DNA of 64,000 nt from Ursus arctos. Lineage: Eukaryota; Chordata; Mammalia; Carnivora; Ursidae. Under the pieces are notes generated by a model that saw only the letters and a program-made list of their open reading frames with translations, had not been told where the DNA came from and ran no database searches. Location of the stretch: positions 18,472,001 through 18,536,000 of the forward strand of contig NW_026623008.1 in assembly GCF_023065955.2 (NCBI RefSeq). Direction: 5' to 3'. The position numbers and the translations under genes are program-made. Each line of letters starts with the position of its first letter. Position 1 is the first letter of the stretch. Positions 1 through 12,600 of the stretch are shown here, in pieces.

Positions 1-528
1 TGTCACACAGCCGCTTGCGCTCTGGCCTGAGGGACAAGGTAACCCACCAGAGACAGATCTTCCCCCTCCCCAGCTCCCCATCCTGAGTTAGCATGGCCCT
101 ATAAATGCACCTCCCTTGGTGGCCTTGGACCCCTCAGCTCTGACCCTCGCAGGAATAGTGGGTAGAGCGGAGACTCCCCGGGAGCGATCCGGCTGGGTTG
201 TGATAGCCCACTCAGTGCTCAGAGGCTGCGGTCCCTCCTCGCTGTGTTTCCTTGGGCAGCTCCCTTAACCTCTGAGTCCATTTCCTCCTCAGGAGAAGCT
301 TTGTTGCCTCTAAGCACGACCTGAGGTCCCGTGCCTGGCAGACAGCAGGTGCTCCATGAGCAGCAGTTGTCCCTGTGTTTATCACAGGAGAGCGCTGACC
401 ACTGTCTTCCCCAGCGTGTCTGCCGTCTCTACGCTGAGGCTTCATGGGGGCCTCGAGTCTGGGGCTTAGACCAGCTAGGTGTAACCCATGAGAGTAGGCA
501 GGCTTCTCTGACCCATATCTACCCCAAG
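1..528 (+). other. LDLRAP1: LDLRAP1 intron 2, 3' part
   Basis: Non-coding sequence up to the exon 3 acceptor. It contains a MIR-like segment at about 195-375, recognised by its tail resembling GTGCCTGGCA followed by CAGGTGCTC. Nothing else is recognised. Confidence 0.7.
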
Positions 529-641
529 GCGAAGGCCAGCGGGAAGAAACTGCAGAAAGTGACCCTCAAGGTGTCGCCACGAGGGATTATCCTGACCGAC
601 AACATCACCAACCAGCTCATTGAGAACGTGTCCATTTACAG
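529..641 (+). CDS. LDLRAP1: LDLRAP1 coding exon 3 (first exon in window)
   Basis: This exon encodes about residues 78-115, starting AKASGKKLQK and ending NVSIYR, part of the PTB beta-sandwich. The acceptor is the slightly weak CCCCAAG before GCG. The donor is CAG|GTAATG. The exon starts in phase 0 and ends with two bases of the Arg codon. Confidence 0.95.
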
Positions 642-3600
642 GTAATGCTCAGCAGCACCCACATTCACTCTGCCGCTTGGGGCAGTGGGTGGGGCGCCCT
701 TTCTTGAATCCAGGCTCCACCACTTTCTGTCTGGGTGACCTTGGAGCCTGTTTCCTCGTGTGTATGTGGGGGTGGAAACAGATCCTGCCTCACGGTGCTG
801 TTAGGACGTGCTGCATGCGCAGCGCCTGGCTCACAGTGGGCACTTGGTTCAAGGGCAGTTGCGGCTGTCATTATTCCTATTGCAGTAGGCAGCTGAGGCC
901 TAGTCAGAACTAGGACCCCTCCCCACTGTCCCTCCCTAGGCCTGCTGCTGAGTCAGGCTTGGAGCAGAGAGCTGTGGAGTCACTGCCTTTTCCTTCCGCC
1001 ATGAATGCAGCAGCTCAGCTCTGGACATCTGGCCAGGCATTCAGGGAGGCCTCAGGGCAGAGTCTGAGGCCAGAGCATAGATGGTTTGGGGGGGAGTCAG
1101 TGGGGAGGCGCTGTTCTCAAGGAGGCAGAGCCCAGCCTTGGAACCTCAGGCTCTCCCCATTCCCTGTCTTGGCTGGTCAGTTGTAAGATTTCAGAGCTGC
1201 TGAAAGGGACAGTCCATTCTACAGATGGAGAAGCTGAGGCCCGGGGAGTTTCCCAAGGCCCCACAGTGAGGAGGTAGCTGAGCTGGGACCAGGCCACAGA
1301 GGCTGGAGTTCTGTCCGGCAGGCGCTCAGCTGCCAGGCGTTCCTCCACCCTCTTGCTTTGTCTCCAAGCACGTGGCTCAACCCTCCGGAGTACAAGCCAG
1401 TACTGGGCGGATGGGGGATTTGGTTTTAGAGTTTCTGGCTGGTGTCTTCCTCTCGCCTTCCTGATTCTGCCTGTCCTTTAACTAGGGGAGGCCTCAGACC
1501 CAGCCCCTGCCAGCAAGGAGGGCATGGAGGGAAAGAAATAGGAGAGAGAGTATAAGTATTTCCCAAGAGGGCAGAGAAGGAGGGGCCTGTCTGACCTGGC
1601 AAGGCCTCCCCGGGGAGGTGGCAGGAGGCTGGATCTGCTGGGATGGAGAAGAGGTAGCTGCTGGCCTGGGGGTCCTAAGTGGTGCCGATCCCTGTGTCAG
1701 TGGCTGTGGTAGAAGCTGGGGCTGTACTAGGGGAAGGAGTCTGCTGAGCTCCTGCCCCACCTTGGGGCTGCCAGTTCCTCTGCTGATTGAGATTCCCAGG
1801 CTGAGCAGCCAAGCAGGGAGGGAGCAGACAAGGGGCATGGGGGCAAGTGTTCCAAGAGGAGGGAGATGCTGTGTATTCCTCCTGGACCCGCTGGGACTCC
1901 CGGTCTAGTCATCTTCACACACCCTCACCTGACTCCCAGCTCCTCGCCCTCTGACCACAGCTCCAGGAGAATTTGCCAGCAGTCTCGGTCACCCTGGGAG
2001 AGAGGGCCTAGAACTCCTCCAACCTCTGGGCAGGGGCATGACTGGAGGGCAGGGAGGGAAGGCCCAGTGAAGGGCATCCGTGGGCAGGGCGTTGTCCTGC
2101 TTCCCCTTCTTTCTGGTCAGCACAGAGCCTTAAGGGTAGCATGGTAGTGGTTACAGCCTCTGGAATCCGCAGGTGAGTTCAGGTCTCAGCTCTGCCACTA
2201 GCTTGGTGATCTGAGACCCTTAGCTTCAGTTTTCTCATCTGAACAGTGGGGATAATAATAGAACCCATCTCAGAGCAGCTGAGAATTAAGTGAAGTAATG
2301 TCTAGAATCTTCCTGGGATGCAGGAAAGGCATAGCTATTACCATTTTGGAGTATGGGTCAGTAGAAGGGGGAAAGTACCCTCAGTCTTTCCCTCTACTCC
2401 TTCCTCCCCAGCCTGGGTGCGCCCCATCGATGGCCCAGAATGCCAGGGCCAGAGGCCAAAGCTGTCTCTCCAGAGTCTCTCCCTGGTGGAGTAGGATAGC
2501 CGGCTCTTAGGGACTCGGGAGATGCCCTGTGGGGCACCCCAGATGTGGGCAGGCCTCTGTGCCGGGTTTGGTGACACTTCCCGCTTACCTTTCAGGATCT
2601 CCTATTGCACAGCAGACAAGATGCACGACAAAGTGTTCGCCTACATTGCACAGAGCCAGCACAATGAGAATCTCGAGTGCCATGCCTTCCTCTGCACCAA
2701 GCGGAAAATGGTCAGTGGGGAGAGGCTGGGGCCCAGGCGGGCTCTGGCCTTGGCAGCCCTGCCCTTGGGGAGAGGCAGGACCCAGAGGTGACATCACTTA
2801 ATAGGAAGTATAAAATCCCTGGGAACCCCACATGGATGCTGAGAGCACTGAGTAAGGCTGCAGTCAGTGGACAGCCTGTCACCGTGGGCTGCCCTTGCTG
2901 GCCAGCCTGGCATGTGGGTGGTGACAAGCCCATGTCCCCAGTGAGTGCCCTGGTCCCTTCCTCTCTAACATGATTGATTGGGTTTGAATGGGGGGGTCAC
3001 TCCTGTCAGTAGTACAGTCTGGGGGTTCAGGGCCTTACAGGAATTAGTCCTTGGAGACTGGTGATCCGAGGGCCCAGGGGAAAGGCAAGGGGACCTGGCT
3101 TGCTGTAGCCAGAGTGGGGAGGGAAATGGCCATTTTTTGGTACCTATCATGCGCCTCTTTCAGTGCTGGACTTTAAGGGATCTTCTGTTTAGTCTTCACA
3201 GCTCTGTGAGGTGGCAGCTGCTACTGGCTTCACTGTTTTTATTTCTAATGAGGAAGCAGATTCACAGAGGTCAGCTGTCTTGCTGAAGATGACGCAGCCA
3301 GCCAGGCAGAGTGAGGATTTAAACCTGTTTCTTCTCCTCCCTGCATGACCACGAGGAGCCCTGAGCTCCTTGCCCCATTTCCAGGCTGGCCCCTGGCCTC
3401 GTCCAGCTGAGACGAGTGGGGACCTCTGTGGTCTCTGGGCTTTGTCTTGAGCTTCAGGACAAGCAGGCAGAGTGAGTCCACCTTTGGTGTGGAGGCTTGC
3501 GTTTCAGAGATCCAGAGGTCTGAGCATCTGCTCTGTGAGGAGATCTCTGATGTTTACTGGTTTAGTGTTGGCCTCTGTTAACCTCTGTTCCCCCTTCTAC

Positions 3601-6600
3601 TGGTACAGTGGTTACGGCAGACAGTGACTGTTGGCCCAGAGCCCTACTCCCCATACCCTGTGGTCCTTGGAACCAAGGAGACGAGATCCTCTCCCCTACC
3701 CCTCTTATCACGGACACATCAAGGACATTACAGTCTTTAAGTGGCCGCCAGGCTTCCTGCTACCCCTCAGGGCCTGCTCGAGATAAGGTATTAGTTTCCT
3801 GTAGCTGCTGTAAGAAATAACCACAGACTTAGTAGTGGTTTAGAACAACCCAAATTTGTTCTAGGGTTCTGGAGGTCAGAAGTCTAAAGTGGGTCAGCAG
3901 AGTTGTGATCCTTTTGGAGGCTCCAGGGGAGAATACGTTTCCTTGCCCTTTTTAAACTTTCCAGAGACCACCATTCCCTCATTCTTGGCCCCTTCTTCAA
4001 CCCAAGGGCCGGCAGTGCAGCACCTCCCGATCTTCCTCCTGCTTCCATTGTCACATTGCTTCCATTGTCACAGTCCATGGTCAGTGGCTCTGACCCTCCT
4101 GCCTCCCTCTTAGAAGGCCTCTTGTGATTGGGCCCCCTAAGTAATCCAGGATAACTGTCCATCTCAAAATCCTTAATTTCATCACACCTGTGAAGTCCCT
4201 TTTGCGCTTCCAGCTAACCCTCACAGGTTCCAGGGATTAGGATGCAGACATCTTTGGGGGCCATGATTCAGCCTACCGTTGGTCTTTTGGAGGGAGCACT
4301 GCAGGGCGAGATTTGGGGCCATGATTCAGCCTACCGTAGGTCTTTTGGAGGGAGCACTGCAGGGCGAGACAGATTAGGGTCTGATCCTGGCTGCTGTACT
4401 GTGTGACTGTGGATAAAAGCCTGTCCTTCTCTGGGCTGCTTGCCCATCAGCAGAATGAAGAGGTCACCTGAGTGACCTCCAGGATTGTTCTGAAAGGCCC
4501 CTTTCTTTTGTGTACCTTGTTTCTTTTCCTGCAGACTGAGTGTCGCCAGCCACTCACCCAAGGCCTCATGATGGCCCAGGTCCCTGAGCTGCAGTGGCTT
4601 CTCCCATGACGGCTTTGTTCTCACAGACAGTGACTCTTGGCTTTGTCTCTTATGAGGCCACAGAGACTTAAAAATACAGGCTCATTATTTCCCATTGTTT
4701 GTCTCTTCCTCCCCACTGACCAGAGCAGGCACTGGGCAGGGGCAGCTGGCCCACAGCGACTGCTGCAGAGTGTGGACCCTGAGTAGGAGGGGCGCCAAGC
4801 TCCAGAGGCTTTCCCTGGGAAGGGGAGCTAGGGGGTAAAAGAAAGCAGGTGCTGGCCCAGTGGCTGAAGGGAGGCCTGGTCTGGGGCCAGAGGACTTTAG
4901 ACAGGCTTGAACAAAATCAGCCTGCCCTAGGCCAAGAGGTCAGTTATTGAGGAAAACAACCTGCCCACCGCTTGGCGCTGACAGCTGAACCCTGATCTGG
5001 CAGAGGGGATACTACTGCCAGACACCTGGGCCCAGGCTCTTCACTTTTCCTCACACGCTTTGCTCTGTGTCAGGAGCTGACTGGCTCGGTTATGGCTTAT
5101 CCACCCTTTCTCAGCTGGCCTTCCCCCTTCAGACAGCCCAGGGCAGGGCAGGGTAAACAGGCCTCCTGATGTGAGGGTGGTATTCTTGTGCCCCCCCGCC
5201 CCCCGGCCTCCGCTGAGCCCAAGCTGGCAGTAGCCTGGCCGTGTTGGGAATCCTGAGATTCTCAGGGCTTAGGGAACGTTTCTGAGAAGGAGGCAGAAGG
5301 TGAAATGGGGGCCTCAGGTTCTGCAACCCCCAGCGGCCAGGTGCCTCCACAGATAGCCGCTGCTGCCTGTCCTGGGCTAAGCCCTGTGTTGGGCACCCGG
5401 GGACCCAGGGAATCGGCCGTGGAGATACCAGCAAGATGGTGGGGGAGAAGGGCTAGGATTCGGTAACAGGAACACAGCAGGCTCAGTTCTAGGGTGGAGG
5501 TCATGAAGTCTCACCAGAGGTCAGTAAGGCTTCCCAGAGAAGGAGACATTTTGGTTTGTTTTTTTGTTTTTTTAAAGACTTTATTTATTTATTCGACAGA
5601 GATAGAGACAGCCAGCGAGAGAGGGAACACAAGCAGGGGGAGTGGGAGAGAAAGAAGCAGGCTCATAGCGGAGGAGCCTGATGTGGGGCTCGATCCCATA
5701 ACACCGGGATCACGCCCTGAGCCAAAGGCAGACGCTTAACCGCTGTGCCACCCAGGAGCCCCAGAAGGAGACATTTTGAATCGAGCTTTAAAGGCTGAGT
5801 AATAAAGGCTGAGTAATAAGTAAGAGTTTGCTGGCCGAGAGAAGGGGGATGGGGGCAGTAAAAGAGCGTGTGCACCCCAGCATAGGAATCAGCACGTGCA
5901 AACACACAGGTGCAGAATTAAAGGGTATGATTGGTTTGAGGACTCAGATGTGACTGGAGCCGGGGTGGGTGGCAAAGTAGAGTCAGCCTGTGAGGGAAAC
6001 TTAAATTTGGATGCTGACGTAGCCCTCGTTGCCTTTGGCCGGGAGCCCACAGTCTCCACATATCCCCACCCTTTCTCTGCACGGGAAGTCTGTGACCACC
6101 CAGGGTGGGGGGAAAGGGTTCCTTTCTGGGTCGCCCACCCATTCAGCTCAGCTCGGGCAGCACAGCCACCAGGACTCCCTCCCCTGGTGACAACTGTTGG
6201 GCACAGCCAAGATGAGTTCCTCCAGAAATAAATGTTTCTATCTGCCCAACTGGGAGGCCTCTGCCAGTGCTGCAGCCTCGGGGTGAAGTGAAGGTGGGGT
6301 TGCCGGCTTTGATGGGGGGCACAGGGTTGCCGTGCAGGTGGACTGACAGTAAACAAAGTGACTCCCCCCCCCCCCCCCCGGAATTCTACCCTGGGCAGGC
6401 TGGGGCAGAGCTGTTCTCCATACATGGCCATCGGCATTCCTCAGGTAATCCTTCTGTGCCGGATTTATGCTCCTGGGGCAGCAGGGCCATAAGGGACCCG
6501 TGGCCAGACTTGGTCTGAGTACTAGGCTGGGATCTGGGATCCTGGGGGGTCCTGAGCTAGACCTGGCCCCTTGAGGGAACGCAGCCTGGATCCTGGGAAC

Positions 6601-9600
6601 AAGCGAGAGACATGAAAAACTGGGTGAGGTAGAACCCAGTTCAGGTGCTGAGAGACTCACAGGCCAGAGGCACTCCAAGGAGGGATAAGCATTTAGCCTG
6701 CGGGATCAGGGAAGGAAGACCTCCCCGTGGGCAGCCCGGAGCAGTCCTTTCTTGTAATGCTGCCCAGATTCCTGCAGCCGCCCCAGAGAGCAGGGCCCAG
6801 CCCGCCCCCGTCCCTGCCCACCCTGGGCTTGCAGCCACCTGCGCACATGTGCATCTTGGGTTATATTTGGTGTACTTGCAGCTCGGGATTTCAGGGCGAA
6901 AGGGCAGGGATGTATGCAAATGAACAAGGAGATTTATGCAAAAACAGTATGAGGTTCATGCCCCCAGATATCCTGGAGGCAAAAGTAATGGTGTTTCCAT
7001 CTCCCTGCCACATTAGGTGACCAGCCCTGTCTTGGGTGTATAGTGAGCTGACTCCGCTGGTAATCAGCCCATATTTTTAGTTCATGGGCAATTCTCAATG
7101 GTAACTGGGTCTATTAAACTTGATTCAGACGTGACAGCTTAAATTGTAAACAGCTGTGAAGAGTTTCATACTTAATTACCATATTTAAGTTTTGCCATAA
7201 AGCGCCCGTACTTCCATCAAAAATGTAAATGACGGAGACATTCAAATGAGATTTTATACTTCGTGAAGTTTAATTGACATGGATCAGTCAGCTTGTTTAA
7301 GGATTTTAAATTAAAAAAAAAAAGTTTTAAAGGCAGTAGCCACAGATTCATTTCTCAATTAAATCAAGTTGTCTGGAGGAGGGAAGGGAGTGGGTCCGAG
7401 GCTGGTTAGGCCTGAACTTGTTGTGCACTTGAAAGAATCTGGTGCTTTCTTCCCTAGGCTTGGGCTGTCAGAAGGAAGCTGGATGTTGCTTCCGGCTACA
7501 GCTGAGCTCTGGGACTCCCACTCCCAGCAGCTGAGCTGTGATTAACCCTGAACTGGAAGCAGAGAGAGGAAGAGGCAGCAATGAATGTGGGCTGGGGGTA
7601 GGTCCTGGCTGAGTGAGGCCTCAGGAGGCCTGCCCCTGGGCGCATGCAGCATTGAACCTCTGGAGGGCTTTGACCTACTCTGGGGACCAGGGGTGTTTAC
7701 ACCAGGTTCTTGACTTTAGGGAGCACCCAGATGGGGTGACACAGGCATGTGAGCTGGTGACTCTTTGATGGGCATGATGCCAGAGAGAGGTAGGTGGGCC
7801 TGTGGGGCCCCAGTGCTGGTGACCTGAGAGAGCTGGTGACAAATGAGTTGGGTTTGAAGGGGTGCATGGGAGTTCCTCAGGGGTTAAGGGCCAAGGTGTG
7901 GCCCCCTCTTCCAGGTGAGTTATGACACTGAATGGTTTTGGTCCCCTGCCACGGGCATGCATTGACATCTTGGATCCAGTTAGAAGTCCCTCTGATCCGG
8001 CATAGGGCTAACCAGAGTCTAACCTTTGCCTCTGGCTGTTGGTCATTCAGGCTGTGGCCAGGCCCTTTCCAGTTCTGGCTTTTCTGTTCTCTAATTCCAA
8101 GGGCTAAGTTACTGTGTGAAGTCCTCAGGAAATGGGGTGGGGGGGCTTCTTGGAAGAAATAAGCCCCTAGTAATTTGAATATAGAGAAGCCCAAAGGAAA
8201 GGGAAAAAAGTGGAGATGAACAGCCATTGCAATCGTCGGGGCTGGAATAGAGGTGGGAACCCTGGCTGGGCTAGGAGTAGTGAGGATGTGGCCCCATCTG
8301 CCTAGAGAAGGTGTGGCCTTGTCCCACTGCAGGGCTGCTTTGGTGACCTGGGAGGGGCCGGGACTCTGTCTTCACCCATCTGGCAGTTCAGAGCCTTGAC
8401 AGAGCAGATCCTCAGGGCCTGCATTTCAGACTTGCTGTTACCTGCCTGACAGGCACCCCTCCCCACCCCGCTTCCTGTTTTTCAGGCCCAGGCTGTCACC
8501 CTCACAGTAGCCCAGGCCTTCAAAGTCGCCTTTGAGTTTTGGCAGGTGTCCAAGGAAGGTGAGTCTTGTTTCAGGGACACTGGGCGGGGGTGGGGGGGGA
8601 AGGGGGAAGGCTGGCAGAGAGAGAGGAGTGGGGAGCGGGTAGTAAAGGCCCTAGAGTCCAGGCCCAACTCTCTTCTTCCTCACCTACCTGGTGTGTGACT
8701 TTGGACAGGTCCCTTCACCTCCCTGAGTCCCATTGTCCCCCTTCGAAGAAATGGAAAGAGCTGTCTCCCTCCCCCAGGGTGCTTGTGAGGGTCAAATCTG
8801 CAGTTTCTTTTCTCCCTGCTAAAGACTAATGCCTGCCCCCTGACATTGGCTGCGGCCTGCCCCTATCCAGCAATTGCTGGGGGCGGGGGCTCCAACGCTC
8901 TGTGCCTTGGTCCCACAGAGAAGGAGAAGAGGGAGAAAGCCAGCCAAGAGGGAGGGGACGTCCTGGGCGGGGGCCTCCGAGACAGCACCCCGTCGTTGAA
9001 GAGCCGTGAGTCTTGGGCAAGGGGTGGGGCCAGAATCAGCTGCATGATCCGGGTCTGCCCTTCATCCAGAGCCCCCCACTCCCTCCTGGGCTGGGGCAAA
9101 CCCTTGGTTTTATATTTTTGTTTTGTTGTTAAATAAATAATACATGCTCATCATAGATAAATTAGAAAATGTAGATAAAGGGAAAGATGGCTCGTTTTGG
9201 TGCATGTTCTTCCGAATATGTCCCTATGCAACTGTATAAATATATGTATACATCTCTCTCTGTACATTTAACATCTTATTTATGTGATCTCTTAAAAAAT
9301 TCAGCACCTGTTGTGAATGTAAAAATTTCAGTCTAAAACATGAGTTGGGGCGAGATTCTCACCCCGTGGGCAGCTGTCCAGCTGCTTCAGGAGGTGCACG
9401 GGTGGGGCTCTGGGTGGTCTTGTTGATAGGCCTCGGAAGGCCACGCCTGAGGACGGAGTCAGGGCCAGGATGGCCCGGGAGGCTCCAGGATGGGGCTGGG
9501 AGATGAGGCCTGGAAACAGGAGACTCCTCCCACTGACACACCTGACCGGACCCCTCATAGTGGTTGCCACTGGGAACCTGCTGGACTTGGAAGAGATGGC

Positions 9601-12600
9601 CAAGGCCCCACTGTCCACAGTCAGCGCTAATACCACCAACGTGGATGAGGCACCGAGGCCTCAAGCCTTGAACAATAGCAGTGTTGTCTGGGTGAGTGGT
9701 CATGTGGCCGGGGGACCCCACAGGGATCCAGCGAGCCTCCGCCTGATCCCTGGTTGAGGCCTAAGGCTGCTCTAGGGCCTAGGCCCTGGCACCCATGACT
9801 TCAGTCCTTTGGGAGGGCCAGACTCAGCCCAGCAGCGCCCAGGCCCAGGGTGGGGGGTGAACAATGTCCCCTTTGAACTTGGGGCTGCCTCCTCAGCAGG
9901 CTTGGCTCCCAGCACAGCTGTCTCCTTACAATGCCCAGCCTCTTGGTCTGAGCGTCCATGGCTCGGCCCACCAGAGGACCAGCCAAAGGCTCCCTTGTTC
10001 TTGGCGTGGGCACAGTTTGCTCCCGACACGCCTCCCCACTCCGCCATCTGAAGGAGGAGCCTGAAGTCTGGCGGTCATCAGTTGGGCCCTGACTCGCTCT
10101 GGGACTCGAGGCAAGCCCCCTGACCTCTCTGTGTCTCAGCTTTTTCATCCTTTCAGTAAAGATGATGACCTCTGCCTGCAGAATCTCCCAGAGGAAACTG
10201 GAGGGGTTTTTATTAAAAATTAAAAAATTTTTTTCACTGGAAAATAATTTCAGACTTACAAAAAAGTTACAGAAACAGTACAGAGCGTTCCTGTTCACCT
10301 CTCATCCAAATCGTCCACATCTCAGCATCTCACAGGCACGTTACAGTGATGGGGATCATTGCCATCAGTGCGGTGCTGTTAGGTCATCCGCAGGCCGCAG
10401 TCACACTTCCCCGCGTGCCCACCGCACGTCCCTTTTCTGCTCTCGGATCACTTGCAGTATCACGCGTTACTTCGTCATGTCTCTTTAATTGTAAAATATC
10501 TGGAACGGTGACGGACTTGAAAAACTCAACTCCTGTTCCCTGTGGCCTCTTCGAGGAGGCATCAAGAGCCCGTTCTCTGCTGCCTGGGAACCACCCTTAG
10601 CACCTACCCATCCACTCAGGGAGGACTCAGGGAGCCCCGCCCATTGTTTTCCCGCCTGAGTTGTGGGATTCCTGCCATCAGTTATCCCTCGGAGCTTGGA
10701 AGTGATGAAAGCAAGAAAACGTTCTTCCCTACCCTCTTTCCTCTTGGAACTTGAAAACCATCCACCTCGTCCAGTCCAACTCCCTCATTTCACGGAAGGA
10801 AAAGCTAAGTCCCAGAGAGGAGCAGTGATTTGCCTAAGGTGTCCCTTGAGTCATGGCAGAGCTGGGAAATCTACACCCACCAGAGTGCTTTTTCTCCTGT
10901 TCCACACCCCAGGTTTGGGCCCGTGGGTTGAGAAGTGTGTGCCTGTTCCTCAGGCACCCACCAGACTCCTACGCTTATGTCCCAAGTCCCCATAGCTTAC
11001 CCAGGGCTGGGCTAGGCCCTGGCTGTGAGCCTGGGCTCCCCCACTGAGGGTTCATATCTCCTGCTTTGTTTTCCCCAAGGAGCTGGATGACGGCCTGGAT
11101 GAAGCATTTTCAAGGTAACATTAGCTGGGCTCCTGGTACCTGGGAAGAGGGCCTGACATTTGTGGGCTGGTCTCCGGGGTCTTTTGCCATATCTGAGAGC
11201 ATGAACTCTGACCTTTTCTAGAGCAAAAAATCTCAACTCGAATACCTCCAGGGATGGGGAACTCACTCTCTGGGTTTGGCCAGGTCTGCTAAAGGCTGTT
11301 GCTGTTGAGTCAAAAACTATTCCTAGAGGCTTCTCTACCACAGTCTGAGACGAACTAAACACTCTGCAGCTCGGGTTGATTCCCTCTCCCTACATCTGGT
11401 GTAGCCGTCCAAACCAGGCTTTTTGCAGGCTTTTTGCAGGCTTTGTTCCCTCCAGAGGCTTTGCAGTTGCGAAAAGGGGCAGGAGGAGGTAATGCTTAAG
11501 CCCATGGAGCTGTGCGTAGAGGAGGAATGTGAGGCACAGCAAGGAGCTATTTTGGTCTTGCCTCAGGGTGGTGGCCTTTCCCCATGTTCCCGGGGGCCAT
11601 CTCTGTAGCCATGGCTACCTTCCGCTTGGGGACATGGCACCAAGAAGGCTGGGCTGAAGGAGCCCTGGGCAGCTCAGGGTTCTGAGCACTGGGCCTGGTC
11701 AGTCAGGTGCCCCTGTCTGCCTGGGGACTCTGAGCAGCCCCCTGCAGCCCTCTCCTTCCTCCCCAACCCCTCCCTGCCAGAACCTTCTAGAAATCCCGGC
11801 CTAGCCCAGGCAGGTGGGGGATCAGCCTGGGTGGCCCGTTCATGGAGGCAAAGCCATTCTTTTTACCGTCTTCCTGCTTCGCTAGCTGACAACAACCCCC
11901 TCATTTTAAGAAAATCTTCCATTTGCTTTTTCCAGATTACTTAAGTATCCTATGCCCTTTATTAACAACTTTGAAAATCAGCAAAGCATTAAACAGGAAA
12001 TAACACCATCCTATAATCCCACGGCCCAGATTTTTGGGCTTAATTCATGCTAATCCTATACATCTACATTTTTTTTTCTTTCTGCCTTGAAAGCTCATGA
12101 TGGCATTTGCATTTGGGGGTCCTGGTTTTCACTCAACAATGACCTATCAGGAACAGTCCCCCAGGCTGTTAAAAACTCCTTGTAAACACCTCATTTATTG
12201 ACTGCCTCGCATTTTTCTAAGGACCTGGGCTGTAATTTACTTACCTCTCCCCTATTCTTTGGATGCTTACCTTCCTATAACAGAATTCTAGTCCGTAGTC
12301 CGCTCCTGGTGGCACCGCCTCCTCCCCGTGTGTGGTCCTCACTGCCCTCGCCAGCGCTGCCCTTCCCCCTCTTTCCTGGTGGAGTCCGGGTAGGGGTGGC
12401 TCCCCTGGCCTCTCTCTCCATGGCAGGAATGTCCCTGCTCGCCCCACAGTTTTCTGAGCCATTTGGTCCTCAAGGGTAGATTCTGGTCAGAGGCTTCACC
12501 TGTCCTGACATCAGGACTTTGTTCTCTGGCCCCTGTGTCCTGGCCTTCTCCCATCCATGTCCTTTCACTTCTGTCCCGGGACTGGCTGCTCAGGCCCCTG

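Larger units (their letters stand above)
2711..8485 (+). other. LDLRAP1: LDLRAP1 intron 4
   Basis: A 5.8 kb intron containing a MIR, an MLT1-like LTR, a 58-bp tandem duplication, an L2 carrying a young SINEC, a poly-C tract and an AT-rich block at 6900-7380 (all listed separately). I see nothing recognisable in 2711-3140, 4500-5340 and 7400-8480. Confidence 0.7.
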
